From NCBI GenBank assembly GCA_964651435.1, contig CAZYVU010000023.1:1-42744 (forward strand): a DNA stretch of 42,744 nt, in the 5' to 3' direction. The stretch's first letter is position 1, and every line of letters begins with the position of its first letter. A program made the translations under genes and the position numbers. Source of the DNA: CAZYVU01 sp964651435. Lineage in GTDB: Bacteria > Desulfobacterota > Syntrophorhabdia > Syntrophorhabdales > CAYQXL01. A model generated the notes under the pieces. The model saw nothing but the letters and a program-made list of their open reading frames with translations. It did not search any database and had not been told where the DNA came from. Shown here one piece after another: positions 16,100 through 24,242 of the stretch.

Positions 16100-16255
16100 A
16101 TGAAGAGGATTCGGGATTTGATGGCGGTGCTGTGCGTGGCCGGTTTGCTGTGGGGGGTTGCCGTTTTGACGGTGGGCTGTGCAACAGGGCCTCAGGATTC
16201 GGCGGCGGGTAACCCGGGCGGCGAGACCCAACAGCGCCCCCGGTCGTCGGGGTGA
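16100..16255 (+). CDS. Small lipoprotein, unknown function
   Basis: A 51-residue frame beginning MKRIRDLMAVLCVAG, with a hydrophobic stretch and a lipobox (LTVGC, Cys27), then a short polar tail rich in Gly, Pro and Gln. GAAGGAG lies nine bases upstream of the ATG. The mature part would be about 25 residues, like other tiny outer-membrane lipoproteins. No family is recognised. It lies alone between the lon terminator and a minus-strand gene group. Confidence 0.6.
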   Translation: MKRIRDLMAVLCVAGLLWGVAVLTVGCATGPQDSAAGNPGGETQQRPRSSG

Positions 16256-16337
16256 GGCAGTCCGGCAAGAAGGTAGTGCGGTCGGTACTACGAAAAGACG
16301 GTCGTCACGGGGGTGCTTTGCTTAGGAGGAGGTCTCC

Positions 16338-16673
16338 TTAAGGGGCAAGCTGGACCTGATTGCCGAAACGTGCTTCCAGCGCCACGGCGAGGCTTTTTGC
16401 ATCTCCGCTGTTCTCGAATTCGACCATAAGCTCGCCGCTGTCTCCGACGACGAGGCGGCCGTGCCGCTTTACGACGTCGGCAACATCCTGGGGGTCGACG
16501 GTCCACCAGCCCCGGGTCCTTCGGAGCAGTTCCTCGCCCTTGAGGGCTTGTGGCGTTACCAGGTCGATGGTCCGAAACCAGGCTGTCCATCCCACCTGGG
16601 CCGGGGCCTTGAGCACAGGCGATACGGGATCATGGTAAATACGGCACCTTCCGAAGAGGCGAAGCCTTATCAT
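16338..16673 (-). CDS. Hypothetical protein (111 aa)
   Basis: I do not recognise this protein. It is soluble, with no signal or membrane segment, begins MIRLRLFGRCRIYHDP, and has a central DPQDVADVVKRHGRLVVGD segment. It overlaps the upstream gene by four bases (both minus strand), so the two are probably translated together. The length and alpha/beta look suggest a small single domain. It is the last gene of a minus-strand set running from 17881 down to 16338. Confidence 0.65.
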   Translation of the reverse strand: MIRLRLFGRCRIYHDPVSPVLKAPAQVGWTAWFRTIDLVTPQALKGEELLRRTRGWWTVDPQDVADVVKRHGRLVVGDSGELMVEFENSGDAKSLAVALEARFGNQVQLAP

Positions 16674-17008
16674 GGTCTATCCTCCGCCAGAAGGACCCTG
16701 ACCTTGTCGTTATCAGGGAGGGTATCCTGCGGAATGTCGGCGCCCCGCGACCGGAGCACCCTGGCAAGACAGGCCTGATACAAAGGCCCCAAGTCCTCTT
16801 CGGTGAGAGCGATGCCGCGGCGCGTTGCCGTCATCCAGGCTTTTTCAAAGATGTGCAGGGCCCCTTCCCGGCTACTGCGGAGCCGGTCGTCGAGGGGCGA
16901 CATTCCGATGCGTTGGAGGAAACCCTTCTGAGCCTCCTCCATGACCGAAAACACCTTCCGTAAGTAGCGCACCTGGGGATCGCGACCCCAGTCATCTGTC
17001 TCTGTCAT
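16670..17008 (-). CDS. Hypothetical protein (112 aa)
   Basis: An unrecognised soluble protein, predicted mainly helical (MTETDDWGRDPQVRYLRKVF, then FLQRIGMSPLDDRLR and FEKAWMTATRRGIALTEED). It overlaps the next gene downstream by four bases, which supports both as genuine. No catalytic motif or cysteine is apparent. The upstream ribosome site is weak. It sits between the PC4-like gene and the 111-residue protein, so a shared role with them is possible but unproven. Confidence 0.6.
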   Translation of the reverse strand: MTETDDWGRDPQVRYLRKVFSVMEEAQKGFLQRIGMSPLDDRLRSSREGALHIFEKAWMTATRRGIALTEEDLGPLYQACLARVLRSRGADIPQDTLPDNDKVRVLLAEDRP

Positions 17009-17096
17009 AGGGGTTCAACCATCGCACTGTGACGGCTCCGTTTGCCCGCTACCGGGGTATGCGATGAGCTATGTTAGCAAATGGAGTGACCGAGTG

Positions 17097-17321
17097 TCAA
17101 CGGTCGGTCTCTGCCTCTATCCTCTCCTTTGCGTCCCTCAGAAGGCCGATGAGTATTTCTATCGTTTCCGGCTGCAAAAATATGCCCTCCTGCGTCGGTG
17201 CCAGCTCTCCATCATTGATGATGTGATATGCGCGCAGATCGATGATCTTCTTACCCTTGTGTTGCTCCGTCGTGACCAGGACCCTTTCCTTGCCGTTTCG
17301 CGTGATTTTTCCTATTAGCAC
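17097..17321 (-). CDS. PC4-like single-stranded nucleic-acid-binding protein
   Basis: A 74-residue protein resembling the transcriptional coactivator p15 (PC4)/YdbC-like fold: KIIDLRAYHIINDGELAPTQEGIFLQPETIEILIGLL matches the beta-hairpin then DLR, then PTxxGI, then a helix pattern of that family. Known members bind single-stranded DNA or RNA as dimers. The start is a GTG four bases after GGGAGG. It is the second gene of the minus-strand set. The fold call rests on motif similarity by eye. Confidence 0.65.
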   Translation of the reverse strand: MLIGKITRNGKERVLVTTEQHKGKKIIDLRAYHIINDGELAPTQEGIFLQPETIEILIGLLRDAKERIEAETDR

Positions 17322-17353
17322 TAAGCCTCCCGGTGTTGCCTATTTGCTTGATA

Positions 17354-17881
17354 TCACAATAGCTTCCCGATATTGAACTCCCAGCTATACTCATCGCCGT
17401 CTCCAAGAACGACCACTTCGAAGCCGGCCTCCTTGAGATAGACGAAGAGGTTGCTTTCGTGGGCCAGCTTCTCGACGGATGCTGCGCAGAAGAGGGGGCA
17501 AAACATTCGTATACATGTCTTGTCGGGACCCCTCAAATCGATGTCCACAGGTATGCCCCTGTTCGCATAATGCAGCTCAAGCTCTGACGCCAGCATTTCG
17601 CGCTGCCTGATCATGAGGTCATGTGCGGCGTTCACGCACATGGTTTTCATCTGTCTTTCCCGAAGAAGTACCTCGCGCATAAGATCCCGGGCAGCGGCGT
17701 GTTGCGGCGATTCCGGGCTGATCTCCCCGAGATGCCGCCTGGCGTCATTCACTCTACCGTAAGCAGTTTTCATCGGGTTTGCATCCCGTCTGTACCCGTC
17801 GGCAAGGGCAGTCCTTGCTGCCTCAAGATTCCGGTCCGCGTTATCGGCAGCCGGAGAAGAGGGGCTTTCCGGTTTCTCCAT
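17354..17881 (-). CDS. Hypothetical protein (175 aa)
   Basis: No family is recognised. The N-terminal two-thirds is helical and charged (DNADRNLEAARTALADGYRR, then RDLMREVLLRERQMK), and the C-terminal part is alpha/beta with several Cys (TCIRMFCPLFCAASVEKL). It ends GDEYSWEFNIGKLL. TGGAGG lies nine bases before the ATG. It is the first gene of the minus-strand set, 32 bases before the PC4-like gene; an extended -10 promoter at 18023-18031 lies 140 bases upstream. Confidence 0.65.
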   Translation of the reverse strand: MEKPESPSSPAADNADRNLEAARTALADGYRRDANPMKTAYGRVNDARRHLGEISPESPQHAAARDLMREVLLRERQMKTMCVNAAHDLMIRQREMLASELELHYANRGIPVDIDLRGPDKTCIRMFCPLFCAASVEKLAHESNLFVYLKEAGFEVVVLGDGDEYSWEFNIGKLL

Positions 17882-18022
17882 ACGTATTACCTCCAGTGTA
17901 AAAACAAAATAATGCTAATGCCTCTGGGCATTGTCGTTCGTTGCGTCCAAGTCTCTTCTTTGTTGCAGGCTGAAGTGGATAGAGCAGCTTTCGTCCGGTT
18001 ACTGGTAACGGCGGCAATACAT

Positions 18023-18031
18023 ATTATATCA
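18023..18031 (-). promoter_or_regulatory. Extended -10 promoter for the 17881-16338 gene set
   Basis: On the minus strand TGA-TATAAT (18031-18023) is a perfect extended -10. The -35 is poor, which is usual for extended -10 promoters. It would start transcription near 18016, about 135 bases before the 175-residue hypothetical gene. Confidence 0.5.
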
Positions 18032-18275
18032 CAAATTGCGCCACGACACTACCGGCTCGTCCCGACCCACATCCACCCCAAATGCTGCTTCCGCCATAGG
18101 ACAGCCGACTTGTGGCCATTCCGCCAGAAGCCGAAGTTGATGTATCAACCTGGATACCCCCGAATCGAGACCGGGAGATGCTCATCGAGGGCGGCATAGA
18201 GGCCTTTAGCATGTGCATGGTGGGCTAATAAGAGTACGCTCACCTCCCAGGGGCAGGGCGCGAAACGCACATCTC

Positions 18276-18304
18276 TTTACAACGGCGGCCGATTTAGATA
18301 TATA
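18276..18304 (+). promoter_or_regulatory. Promoter giving a near-leaderless mRNA
   Basis: TTTACA (18276-18281), 17-base spacer, TATATA (18299-18304). The expected start falls at 18311-18312, one or two bases before the ATG at 18313, and no ribosome site precedes that ATG, so the message may be leaderless. Confidence 0.5.
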
Positions 18305-18312
18305 TTTAAGCG

Positions 18313-18909
18313 ATGTCTGCGACAAAACCCACCGGGCTCCGTCGACTCTGGTTGCTTCCTCTTTTTCTGCTCATGTTCTGGGTTCTTATGCCCGGTGATG
18401 GGGCAGCCCAGTCGGGAGATTACTCTTTGCTCACCTTCGGCAGCGGCAAGGTGAAAGTTCGCCTTTATTCGGACTATTTTTGCAGTGCCTGCGCCAAACT
18501 GGAGGCACCGTTGGACGAGATGGTGAGCGATCTTGTCAGGAAGAACAAGATTGCCCTCACCTTTGTGGACACGCCGGTGCACAAGCATTCGCCGCTCTAT
18601 GCCCGCTATTTCCTATTCATTCTCAACGAAAAGAAGGACCTCAAACACGCCCTCGCCGCGCGGGTCGCACTCTTCGAGGCGGCCCAGCAGGCCAAGATCG
18701 CCGAGGCCGACAAGCTGGAGGAGTTCCTCAAAAAGAAAGGCATGAAATTTGCTCCCTTCGACGTGGTGCCCGTTTTCAAGGGCCTGGAAGTCCTTTTCAG
18801 GGAGGATAGCATAAAGGCTACGCCTACCTGCGTCATCTTGACGGGTGCCAAGAAGGAGACCTTTCAGGGGTTGAATCCCATCATTACAGCGTTGGGAAAG
18901 CTCAAATAG
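18313..18909 (+). CDS. Exported thioredoxin-fold (DsbA/DsbG-like) protein
   Basis: A periplasmic protein of 198 residues. A long N-terminal hydrophobic segment (LWLLPLFLLMFWVLM) with cleavage near GAAQS acts as signal or anchor. The redox motif CSAC occurs in SDYFCSACAKLE and a cis-Pro loop in KATPTCVIL, the layout of DsbA/thioredoxin-fold oxidoreductases with a helical insertion between. It should make or break disulfides in exported proteins. No ribosome site precedes the ATG, and a promoter ends right before it. Genes either side are not obviously linked. Confidence 0.8.
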   Translation: MSATKPTGLRRLWLLPLFLLMFWVLMPGDGAAQSGDYSLLTFGSGKVKVRLYSDYFCSACAKLEAPLDEMVSDLVRKNKIALTFVDTPVHKHSPLYARYFLFILNEKKDLKHALAARVALFEAAQQAKIAEADKLEEFLKKKGMKFAPFDVVPVFKGLEVLFREDSIKATPTCVILTGAKKETFQGLNPIITALGKLK

Positions 18910-18966
18910 CCCGGACCCTTTCATGGGGCAAAAGGGCGCGGTGACGCCTAAGGCGGGGAGGGTGTT

Positions 18967-19371
18967 ATGGTTACAACGGACGATCAGAGGAAGGAGCTCC
19001 TGGAGCAGGCGCGGACGATTGCCGTCGTGGGCCTGTCGCCCGATGAGTCAAGGGCGAGCAACCGCGTGGCCAGGTACCTCATTGACGCGGGTTACACGAT
19101 TATACCCGTCAATCCTCTCCATGATAGAATCCTGGGGATTACGTCTGCGGCAAGCCTCGCCGATGTGACACAGCCCGTAGATATCGTAGATATCTTCATG
19201 CGATCGGAGCACCTCTTGCCCGTTGTCGAACAGGCCATACAGCTTAGGCCAAAAGCCATCTGGCTTCAGCTCGGCATTGTCAACGACGAGGCGAAGAGGC
19301 TTGTCGAGGCCGCCGGGATCGGTTTCCTGCAGGATGCCTGCATCAAGATAGAGCACCAACGGCTCCTCTAA
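18967..19371 (+). CDS. CoA-binding domain protein (YccU-like)
   Basis: A 134-residue single Rossmann-fold domain of the CoA-binding (succinyl-CoA-synthetase alpha-like) family. Features are IAVVGLSPDESRASNRVARYL (nucleotide loop), TIIPVNP, a DIVDIFMRSEHL stretch, and PKAIWLQLGIVNDEA near the end, then a Cys-containing tail QDACIKIEHQR. Members bind CoA; precise cellular roles are mostly unknown. The ATG lies eight bases after GGGGAGG. It is 57 bases after the DsbA-like gene and could share its transcript. Confidence 0.88.
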   Translation: MVTTDDQRKELLEQARTIAVVGLSPDESRASNRVARYLIDAGYTIIPVNPLHDRILGITSAASLADVTQPVDIVDIFMRSEHLLPVVEQAIQLRPKAIWLQLGIVNDEAKRLVEAAGIGFLQDACIKIEHQRLL

Positions 19372-19449
19372 GGCGGGGCGCGCCCGTTCGCCTTTTGTTC
19401 CATCCTTTAGCCATGGAGCAATTCCCGCAGCGCTTCTGCCGACGAGGCC

Positions 19450-19788
19450 CTACCACTCCTTAAACATAAAGAAGACGGCGCCGATGATGAACGCAAAGGC
19501 GACGAGGTAATTCCACCTAAGCCCCTCTTTGAGGTACAAAACCGAGAAGGCGGCAAAGACGACAAGGGTGATTACCTCCTGGATAATCTTTAGCTGGGCT
19601 GCAGAAAAGCTTTCGTGGCCGATGCGGTTTGCAGGCACCTGGAAGCAGTACTCGACAAAGGCGATGAGCCAACTGATGAGAATAACCTTCCAGAGGGCAG
19701 AGCCCTTAAACTTCAAATGGCCGTACCACGCCACAGTCATGAAGACATTGGAGATTGCGAGCAGCGTTACCGTTTTCATTTCCGACAA
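19450..19788 (-). CDS. DUF486 (DMT-like) small membrane protein
   Basis: A 112-residue inner-membrane protein with four predicted helices. The family pattern is visible: NVFMTVAWYGHLKF, then LISWLIAFVEYCFQVPANRIGH, then FSAAQLKIIQEVITLVVF, then AFIIGAVFFMF. DUF486 proteins resemble half-size drug/metabolite transporters; function is not established. It is a single gene facing the neighbouring plus-strand genes. Confidence 0.9.
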   Translation of the reverse strand: MSEMKTVTLLAISNVFMTVAWYGHLKFKGSALWKVILISWLIAFVEYCFQVPANRIGHESFSAAQLKIIQEVITLVVFAAFSVLYLKEGLRWNYLVAFAFIIGAVFFMFKEW

Positions 19789-19976
19789 TCCTTGGTTATC
19801 ATGAGAGTTTTCCGGACCAGCAAGCGGACACTATATCTATGCAACGGAAGGCCTAAAATGTCAACCCCGGCCGCGAGGAGCGCTGTTCTGTCATTCGTAT
19901 TCGATTCTGTGATAGATATTCTTCGTGGTAACGTTCCGGCGACGGAGTCATAACTGATGAATCGAAAGGCTTTACC

Positions 19977-21434
19977 GTGACGGGATACGCAAGGCTGAAC
20001 GTTCTTGCCCGCCTGACCATAGGCTTTCTCGGCCTTTTTGTGGTGGCGGCTTCGGTGGGCCTCTATGCCGTCATGAAGCTAAACGAGTTCAACGGGGCGA
20101 CGACCCGTATGCTGGAGGCCGGCGACCGGATGGCCGAATACAAGGAGCGACTGAGCGATGCCCTCCTTTCGCAGGTCCTCAGCGAGCAGAAATATGTTGT
20201 CTCGAGGGACGACGCCCGGTACGGGCACTTCCTTGCCGCTGCCAAGGAATTCGAGACGCATCTCGACAAAGCTGCTTTCCTCGCCGACACCATCGGCAGC
20301 AAAGAGATCCTTACCGCAATAAAGAACCAGCATGTGCGCTACAAGGCACTCTTCGAACGAGAGGCGGTTCACATAAAGTCCCGTAAGGGCTACAATGAGG
20401 GCTGGTACAAGGCGGAGAAAGAGAAGGCCGTAGAAGGCGCCATAGAAGAACTGAACAACCTGCAGCTCTATGTGGAGGAAGATACGAAGAACAGGACAAG
20501 AGCGCTGGCAGAGGCCGGCACCGGGGCTTTGAGGGTCGCTTTCGCAATGGCTGTCCTGTCCCTTGTCTGCGGCATCATCATTGCGTCGGCTGTAACACGA
20601 AGCATTACCGAGCCCCTGTCCATCATGAAGAAGAAGACCCAGGAGATCGCCGAGGGTAATTTCGACACCACCATCAACCTTTCTTCTCCACCCGAAATCG
20701 CCGAGCTTGCACGGGCCTTCAACCTCATGAGCCGGAGGCTGGGCGAGCTGGACAAAATGAAGTCGGACTTCTTCTCCCTCATGGCCCATGAGTTACGAAC
20801 GCCGCTGTCGTCAATGAAGGCCGGCATCGGTCTGCTGGAAAAGAGTGCCGACAGGCTGGATGGGGAGAAGAGGGACAGGGTGCTGGCCATCGTTTCGGAA
20901 GAGTGCGGCCGATTGATAGGCCTGGTCAACTCCCTCCTCGACCTGTCTAAGATGGAGGCGGGAATGATAGCCTTCAATTTTGCGCCCGGTGACATAGCGC
21001 AACTGGTTGGGCGTGCTGTCGGAGAGGTGGAGCCCCTATTGGTGGCCAAGAGCATAGTCCTTCGACAAAATGTGCCGAAGGACGCGGTCTCCATTGGAAT
21101 GGACAGCGACAGAATACTTCAGGTCTTGAGGAATTTGATCGGAAATGCGATAAAATTTACCCCGCAGGAAGGCAGCATTGCAGTGTCCTTGAAGCCTGCT
21201 GCCGGAGGGGTTGAAATCTCCGTTGCCGATTCGGGCCCCGGTATCGCCGAGGCGGATCGTGCCGCCATATTTGACAAGTATCGGCAGGCGCAGGCCGGTG
21301 GCGCGGCGAAGATCGAAGGGACAGGGCTGGGGCTCGCCATCGCCAAACAGGTGGTTGATGCTCACGGAGGTAAGATTTGGGTCGAAAGCGAATTGGGAGA
21401 GGGAAGCATCTTTACATTTTTCTTGCCTGCCTGA
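19977..21434 (+). CDS. Sensor histidine kinase (GlrK/QseE-like)
   Basis: A membrane sensor kinase of 485 residues. The first membrane helix lies at about 12-33 and a second at about 182-204, with a periplasmic helical region between. A HAMP linker (residues about 205-257) leads to a HisKA domain with the phosphorylated His in SLMAHELRTPLSSMKAG, then an ATPase domain with NLIGNAIKFTP (N box), VADSGPGIAEAD (G1) and GTGLGLAIAKQVVDAHGG (G2). The start is a GTG. The next two genes are a lipoprotein and a sigma-54 response regulator, the same order as enterobacterial glrK-qseG-glrR, a cell-envelope stress system. Confidence 0.9.
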   Translation: MTGYARLNVLARLTIGFLGLFVVAASVGLYAVMKLNEFNGATTRMLEAGDRMAEYKERLSDALLSQVLSEQKYVVSRDDARYGHFLAAAKEFETHLDKAAFLADTIGSKEILTAIKNQHVRYKALFEREAVHIKSRKGYNEGWYKAEKEKAVEGAIEELNNLQLYVEEDTKNRTRALAEAGTGALRVAFAMAVLSLVCGIIIASAVTRSITEPLSIMKKKTQEIAEGNFDTTINLSSPPEIAELARAFNLMSRRLGELDKMKSDFFSLMAHELRTPLSSMKAGIGLLEKSADRLDGEKRDRVLAIVSEECGRLIGLVNSLLDLSKMEAGMIAFNFAPGDIAQLVGRAVGEVEPLLVAKSIVLRQNVPKDAVSIGMDSDRILQVLRNLIGNAIKFTPQEGSIAVSLKPAAGGVEISVADSGPGIAEADRAAIFDKYRQAQAGGAAKIEGTGLGLAIAKQVVDAHGGKIWVESELGEGSIFTFFLPA

Positions 21435-21811
21435 CGGCGCTCCTTCTGGCGGGTTGCGCTTCCGTGGAACGGGACAGGTTTACCGCAGATCTCCAAAATG
21501 CGGCGCAGCTTTACGCACGAGGTGATTTTGAAGCGTCGCTCGTGGCCAATCACAACATCGTCGTTCTTTCCGAAGGCAGACCGCCGGCAGACCAGTCGCT
21601 CTTCAACATGGGGCTTATCTATGCCGATAACCGGTATGCCAAGAAGGACTACAGGAAGTCGATGTCCTACTTCCAGAGGGTAGTTAAGGAGTATCCCGAC
21701 AGTCCCCTCGCTACCCAGGCAAAGACGTGGATTGGTGTCCTTGGGGTGATCGAAAAATCGAAGGAAGTAGATATTGAAGTGGAGCGCAAGAAAAAGCGGC
21801 TCATGAGGTAG
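21377..21811 (+). CDS. QseG-like outer-membrane lipoprotein
   Basis: A 144-residue lipoprotein with signal LYIFLACLTALLLAGC (lipidated Cys about residue 27) and a helical TPR-like mature part (NMGLIYADNRYAKKDYRKSMSYFQRVVKEYPDSP). It starts at a TTG inside the end of the kinase gene, overlapping by 58 bases; GGAGG lies six bases before that TTG, which decides the start. In GlrK/QseE systems the middle lipoprotein controls the kinase, and gene order here suggests the same. Confidence 0.85.
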   Translation: MGRKRIGRGKHLYIFLACLTALLLAGCASVERDRFTADLQNAAQLYARGDFEASLVANHNIVVLSEGRPPADQSLFNMGLIYADNRYAKKDYRKSMSYFQRVVKEYPDSPLATQAKTWIGVLGVIEKSKEVDIEVERKKKRLMR

Positions 21812-21815
21812 GAAA

Positions 21816-23177
21816 ATGACCCCGGCACGTATCCTCATCGTCGATGATGACAGCAACCTCCTGGAGCTGATGAGCATGACGCTGCAGGCGGCAGACTATG
21901 ACGTGGCGGCGTTCTGTGATGAGGATGAGGCGATTGCCGCGGCAAAGCGGCAGGTCTTCGACCTTGCCCTCCTTGATCTGCGGCTTCGACGGACCGATGG
22001 AATCGCACTTATGCAGGATCTTCACCTCATCAACCCGGCAATGCCCGTTATCATCCTGACGGCCCACAGCAGTGTCAAGAGCGCAGTGGAAGCAATCAGG
22101 ATGGGCGCCCATAACTACCTTACAAAGCCTTTTGACTCCGATGAGTTGCTTGTGCAAATAGAGAGGGCCCTGGAGAACCGGAGGCTCCAAGCCGAGGTGA
22201 AGAGGCTCGAAGGGATTCTGGAGGAGAGGTACGCCTTCGTCAATATCGTTGCCCGCAGTCAAAAGATGCAGTTCGTTCTCAGCCTTGTTTCCCGCATTGC
22301 GCCGACCGATTCGACGGTCTGCATCTACGGGGAGAGCGGAACAGGCAAGGAGCTTGTGGCCCGGGCCATTCACCAGGCAAGCGCCAGAAAGGACATGCCC
22401 TTCGTTGCCATAAACTGTGCCGCCATACCTGAAACGCTTCTTGAAAGTGAGCTCTTCGGCTACGAAAAAGGGGCTTTCACGGGGGCCGTGAAGGGCTCCA
22501 GAGGGTTTCTGGCGCAGGCTAACGGCGGCACGCTTTTCTTCGATGAAATTGGAGACATGCCCCTGGCCATTCAGGCAAAAGTGCTCAGGGTGCTGCAGGA
22601 GCGGCAGTTTTTTCCACTGGGAAGTGAAAAGCCTGCCGAAGTGGATGTGAGAATCGTCGCGGCGACCAATAAGGACCTTGAGGCAGCGGTGAAGCGGGGC
22701 GCCTTTCGTGAAGACCTGTTTTACCGGGTTCACGTTATCCCTGTCCATGTTCCTCCGCTGAGAGAGAGAAGGGAGGACATACCGCCCTTGGCCCAACACT
22801 TCTTGAAAGCGGCGGCCGACAGAATGCACCGGGATGTTACTGGACTTGCGCCTCTGGCCATGCAAAAGCTCATGCTCCATGATTGGCCGGGCAACGTCCG
22901 GGAGCTGGAGAATGCCGTGGAGTATGCGGTTGCCGTCACGCGGAGCGACATTATTGGAGACGACGTCATCCTTCCCTCCATCGAGCAGGCCCCGGTGTCG
23001 CCCAAGCCTTTCAAGGAGGCCAAGGAGGACTTCGAAAGAGATTACCTGGTCTGGGTTCTTCAGGCCGCCGAGGGCAATGTGAGCAGGGCGGCAGGGCTCG
23101 CAGGAAAGTATCGCGCCGATTTTTATGCACTTCTGAAGAAGTACGGACTCAAGCCGGATGACTTCAAAAAGACGTAG
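21816..23177 (+). CDS. Sigma-54-dependent response regulator (GlrR/QseF-like)
   Basis: A 453-residue activator. The receiver domain has acidic residues in LIVDDDSN, the phospho-acceptor Asp54 in LALLDLRL and the switch Lys in LTKPFDS. The AAA+ domain has Walker A GESGTGKE (172-179), the sigma-54-contact motif GAFTGA (219-224) and FFDEIGDM. A Fis-type helix-turn-helix lies near the C-terminus (AAEGNVSRAAGLAGKYRADFYALLKKYGL). It would open sigma-54 promoters after phosphorylation by the kinase encoded two genes before. A matching sigma-54 promoter lies about 150 bases downstream. Confidence 0.93.
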   Translation: MTPARILIVDDDSNLLELMSMTLQAADYDVAAFCDEDEAIAAAKRQVFDLALLDLRLRRTDGIALMQDLHLINPAMPVIILTAHSSVKSAVEAIRMGAHNYLTKPFDSDELLVQIERALENRRLQAEVKRLEGILEERYAFVNIVARSQKMQFVLSLVSRIAPTDSTVCIYGESGTGKELVARAIHQASARKDMPFVAINCAAIPETLLESELFGYEKGAFTGAVKGSRGFLAQANGGTLFFDEIGDMPLAIQAKVLRVLQERQFFPLGSEKPAEVDVRIVAATNKDLEAAVKRGAFREDLFYRVHVIPVHVPPLRERREDIPPLAQHFLKAAADRMHRDVTGLAPLAMQKLMLHDWPGNVRELENAVEYAVAVTRSDIIGDDVILPSIEQAPVSPKPFKEAKEDFERDYLVWVLQAAEGNVSRAAGLAGKYRADFYALLKKYGLKPDDFKKT

Positions 23178-23196
23178 TGTATGCTTTTGCATACAC
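23177..23196. promoter_or_regulatory. Palindrome upstream of sigma-54 promoter
   Basis: GTGTATGC-TTTT-GCATACAC is a perfect 8-bp-arm inverted repeat starting at the last base of the response-regulator stop codon. No T-run follows, so it is a poor terminator. It lies about 150 bases before the -24/-12 element at 23327, the usual distance for an activator site. A second palindrome TTGTAATTACAA lies at 23304-23315. Confidence 0.4.
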
Positions 23197-23326
23197 CAGA
23201 AACACTATTCATTCTGAGACGATAGCCATCATGGCATCCACACTGCCTGCAAAACAACCGTAGGAATATCCATACACCTTCGCGCCATTTGCCAATATTA
23301 GCCTTGTAATTACAATGTGTTGCGTA

Positions 23327-23343
23327 TTGGCACGGTTCTTGTA
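23327..23343 (+). promoter_or_regulatory. Sigma-54 (-24/-12) promoter
   Basis: TTGGCACGGTTCTTGTA: the -24 half TTGGCACG is perfect, ten bases separate the GG from the -12 GT, and the -12 half is TTGTA against consensus TTGCA. Predicted start is near 23353, about 27 bases before the lipoprotein ATG. The adjacent sigma-54 activator gene supports the call. Confidence 0.7.
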
Positions 23344-23379
23344 TATCTGAGGGTACGATGTTCGGAAAAGGAGGTGCGA

Positions 23380-23613
23380 ATGCATCCGTATAAAATTCTC
23401 GCAACAATCATGGCACTTGTGGTCCTTCTCGGCGGCTGCTCCTGCATGTCGCCCAGGCAGCAGAGGGTCTTAAGCGGCGGCGCCATAGGTGCGGGCACCG
23501 GGGCCGCCATATCGGCCATCGCGGGAGGGAGCATCCTGGCGGGCACCGCTATTGGAGCCGGAGCCGGAGCCGTGGGCGGGTTTGCGTACGACGAAATGAA
23601 GAAGAAGAGATAG
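23380..23613 (+). CDS. Glycine-zipper lipoprotein
   Basis: A 77-residue lipoprotein with a signal ending in LLGGC (Cys20) and a mature part that is a glycine-zipper: repeated GxxxG-type steps in GGAIGAGTGAAISAIAGG and GTAIGAGAGAVGGFAYDEM. Such zippers insert into or associate with membranes. AAAGGAGG lies six bases before the ATG. A sigma-54 promoter lies directly upstream, so it is probably the first target of the neighbouring two-component system and an envelope-stress product. Confidence 0.85.
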   Translation: MHPYKILATIMALVVLLGGCSCMSPRQQRVLSGGAIGAGTGAAISAIAGGSILAGTAIGAGAGAVGGFAYDEMKKKR

Positions 23614-23631
23614 ATTAAGAGGAGGTGCGTT

Positions 23632-24165
23632 ATGAAGACCTTTGCCCGGATGGCGATGGTTGTGATCATACTGTTCTGCCTGTGGGGCCTGCTGCCGGCA
23701 CAGAGTGCGGCTCAGGTAAGTGTGAGCATAGGCGTCTTTGCACCGCCGCCACCGTTAGTCGTGGCCGGACCGCCGGTGATGGCCGTTATTCCCGGTACAA
23801 CGTACGTCTATTTCAGTCCTGACGTACCCCAAGACATTTTCTTTCACAGCGGTTATTGGTATCGGCCCCATGAGGGCCGCTGGTTTCGGGCGCCATCGTA
23901 CAGGGGCCCATGGACCTACGTGGACCGCAGGTTGGTCGCTCCGGCAATCGTGAGCCTTCCCCGTGACTATAGGCACATCCCTCCCGGCCACCAGAAGATT
24001 CCCTACGGACAACTGAAGAAGAACTGGAAGCGCTGGGAAAAGGAGCATTACTGGGACGAGAGAGGGGGCGGGGACGATAAACGCCGGAGGCCCTACGAAA
24101 GGAGCGAGGCCAGGTGGAGCCATGGCGACCACCCCGGGAAGGGCACCGGCCGGGGGAAGAACTGA
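23632..24165 (+). CDS. Exported cationic protein, unknown function
   Basis: A 177-residue secreted protein. The signal peptide ends near QSAAQ (about residue 28). A Pro/Val-rich stretch (FAPPPPLVVAGPP) is followed by an aromatic module, YVYFSPDVPQDIF then GYWYRPHEGRWFRAPSYRGPW, a pattern seen in several uncharacterised proteobacterial exported proteins. The C-terminal 45 residues are strongly basic (RRRPYERSEARWSHGDH). GAGGAGG precedes the ATG. It is 18 bases after the glycine-zipper gene, so probably the same transcript. Confidence 0.75.
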   Translation: MKTFARMAMVVIILFCLWGLLPAQSAAQVSVSIGVFAPPPPLVVAGPPVMAVIPGTTYVYFSPDVPQDIFFHSGYWYRPHEGRWFRAPSYRGPWTYVDRRLVAPAIVSLPRDYRHIPPGHQKIPYGQLKKNWKRWEKEHYWDERGGGDDKRRRPYERSEARWSHGDHPGKGTGRGKN

Positions 24166-24242
24166 TATGGAGGAGGTGAGCCGTTCGGCACAGCGTAACC
24201 TTGTGGGTTGCAGTTTAGCAAAACGATGAAGGAGGTATGAGC

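Larger units (their letters stand above)
17882..18312. other. Divergent intergenic region with promoters only
   Basis: Between the minus-strand hypothetical set and the plus-strand thioredoxin-fold gene no convincing gene is seen. A minus-strand frame of 64 codons (18024-18218) is low-complexity Ser/Gly-rich and has no ribosome site. The stretch contains an extended -10 for the minus strand, a plus-strand promoter just before 18313, and a short palindrome GTTGATGTATCAAC at 18136-18149. Confidence 0.5.

Noticed and set aside
18136..18149. GTTGATGTATCAAC palindrome as an Fnr box
   Set aside because: Two-base spacer rather than four; no promoter in register.
18024..18218. 64-codon minus-strand frame
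   Set aside because: Low-complexity Ser/Gly composition, no ribosome site, overlaps a promoter region.
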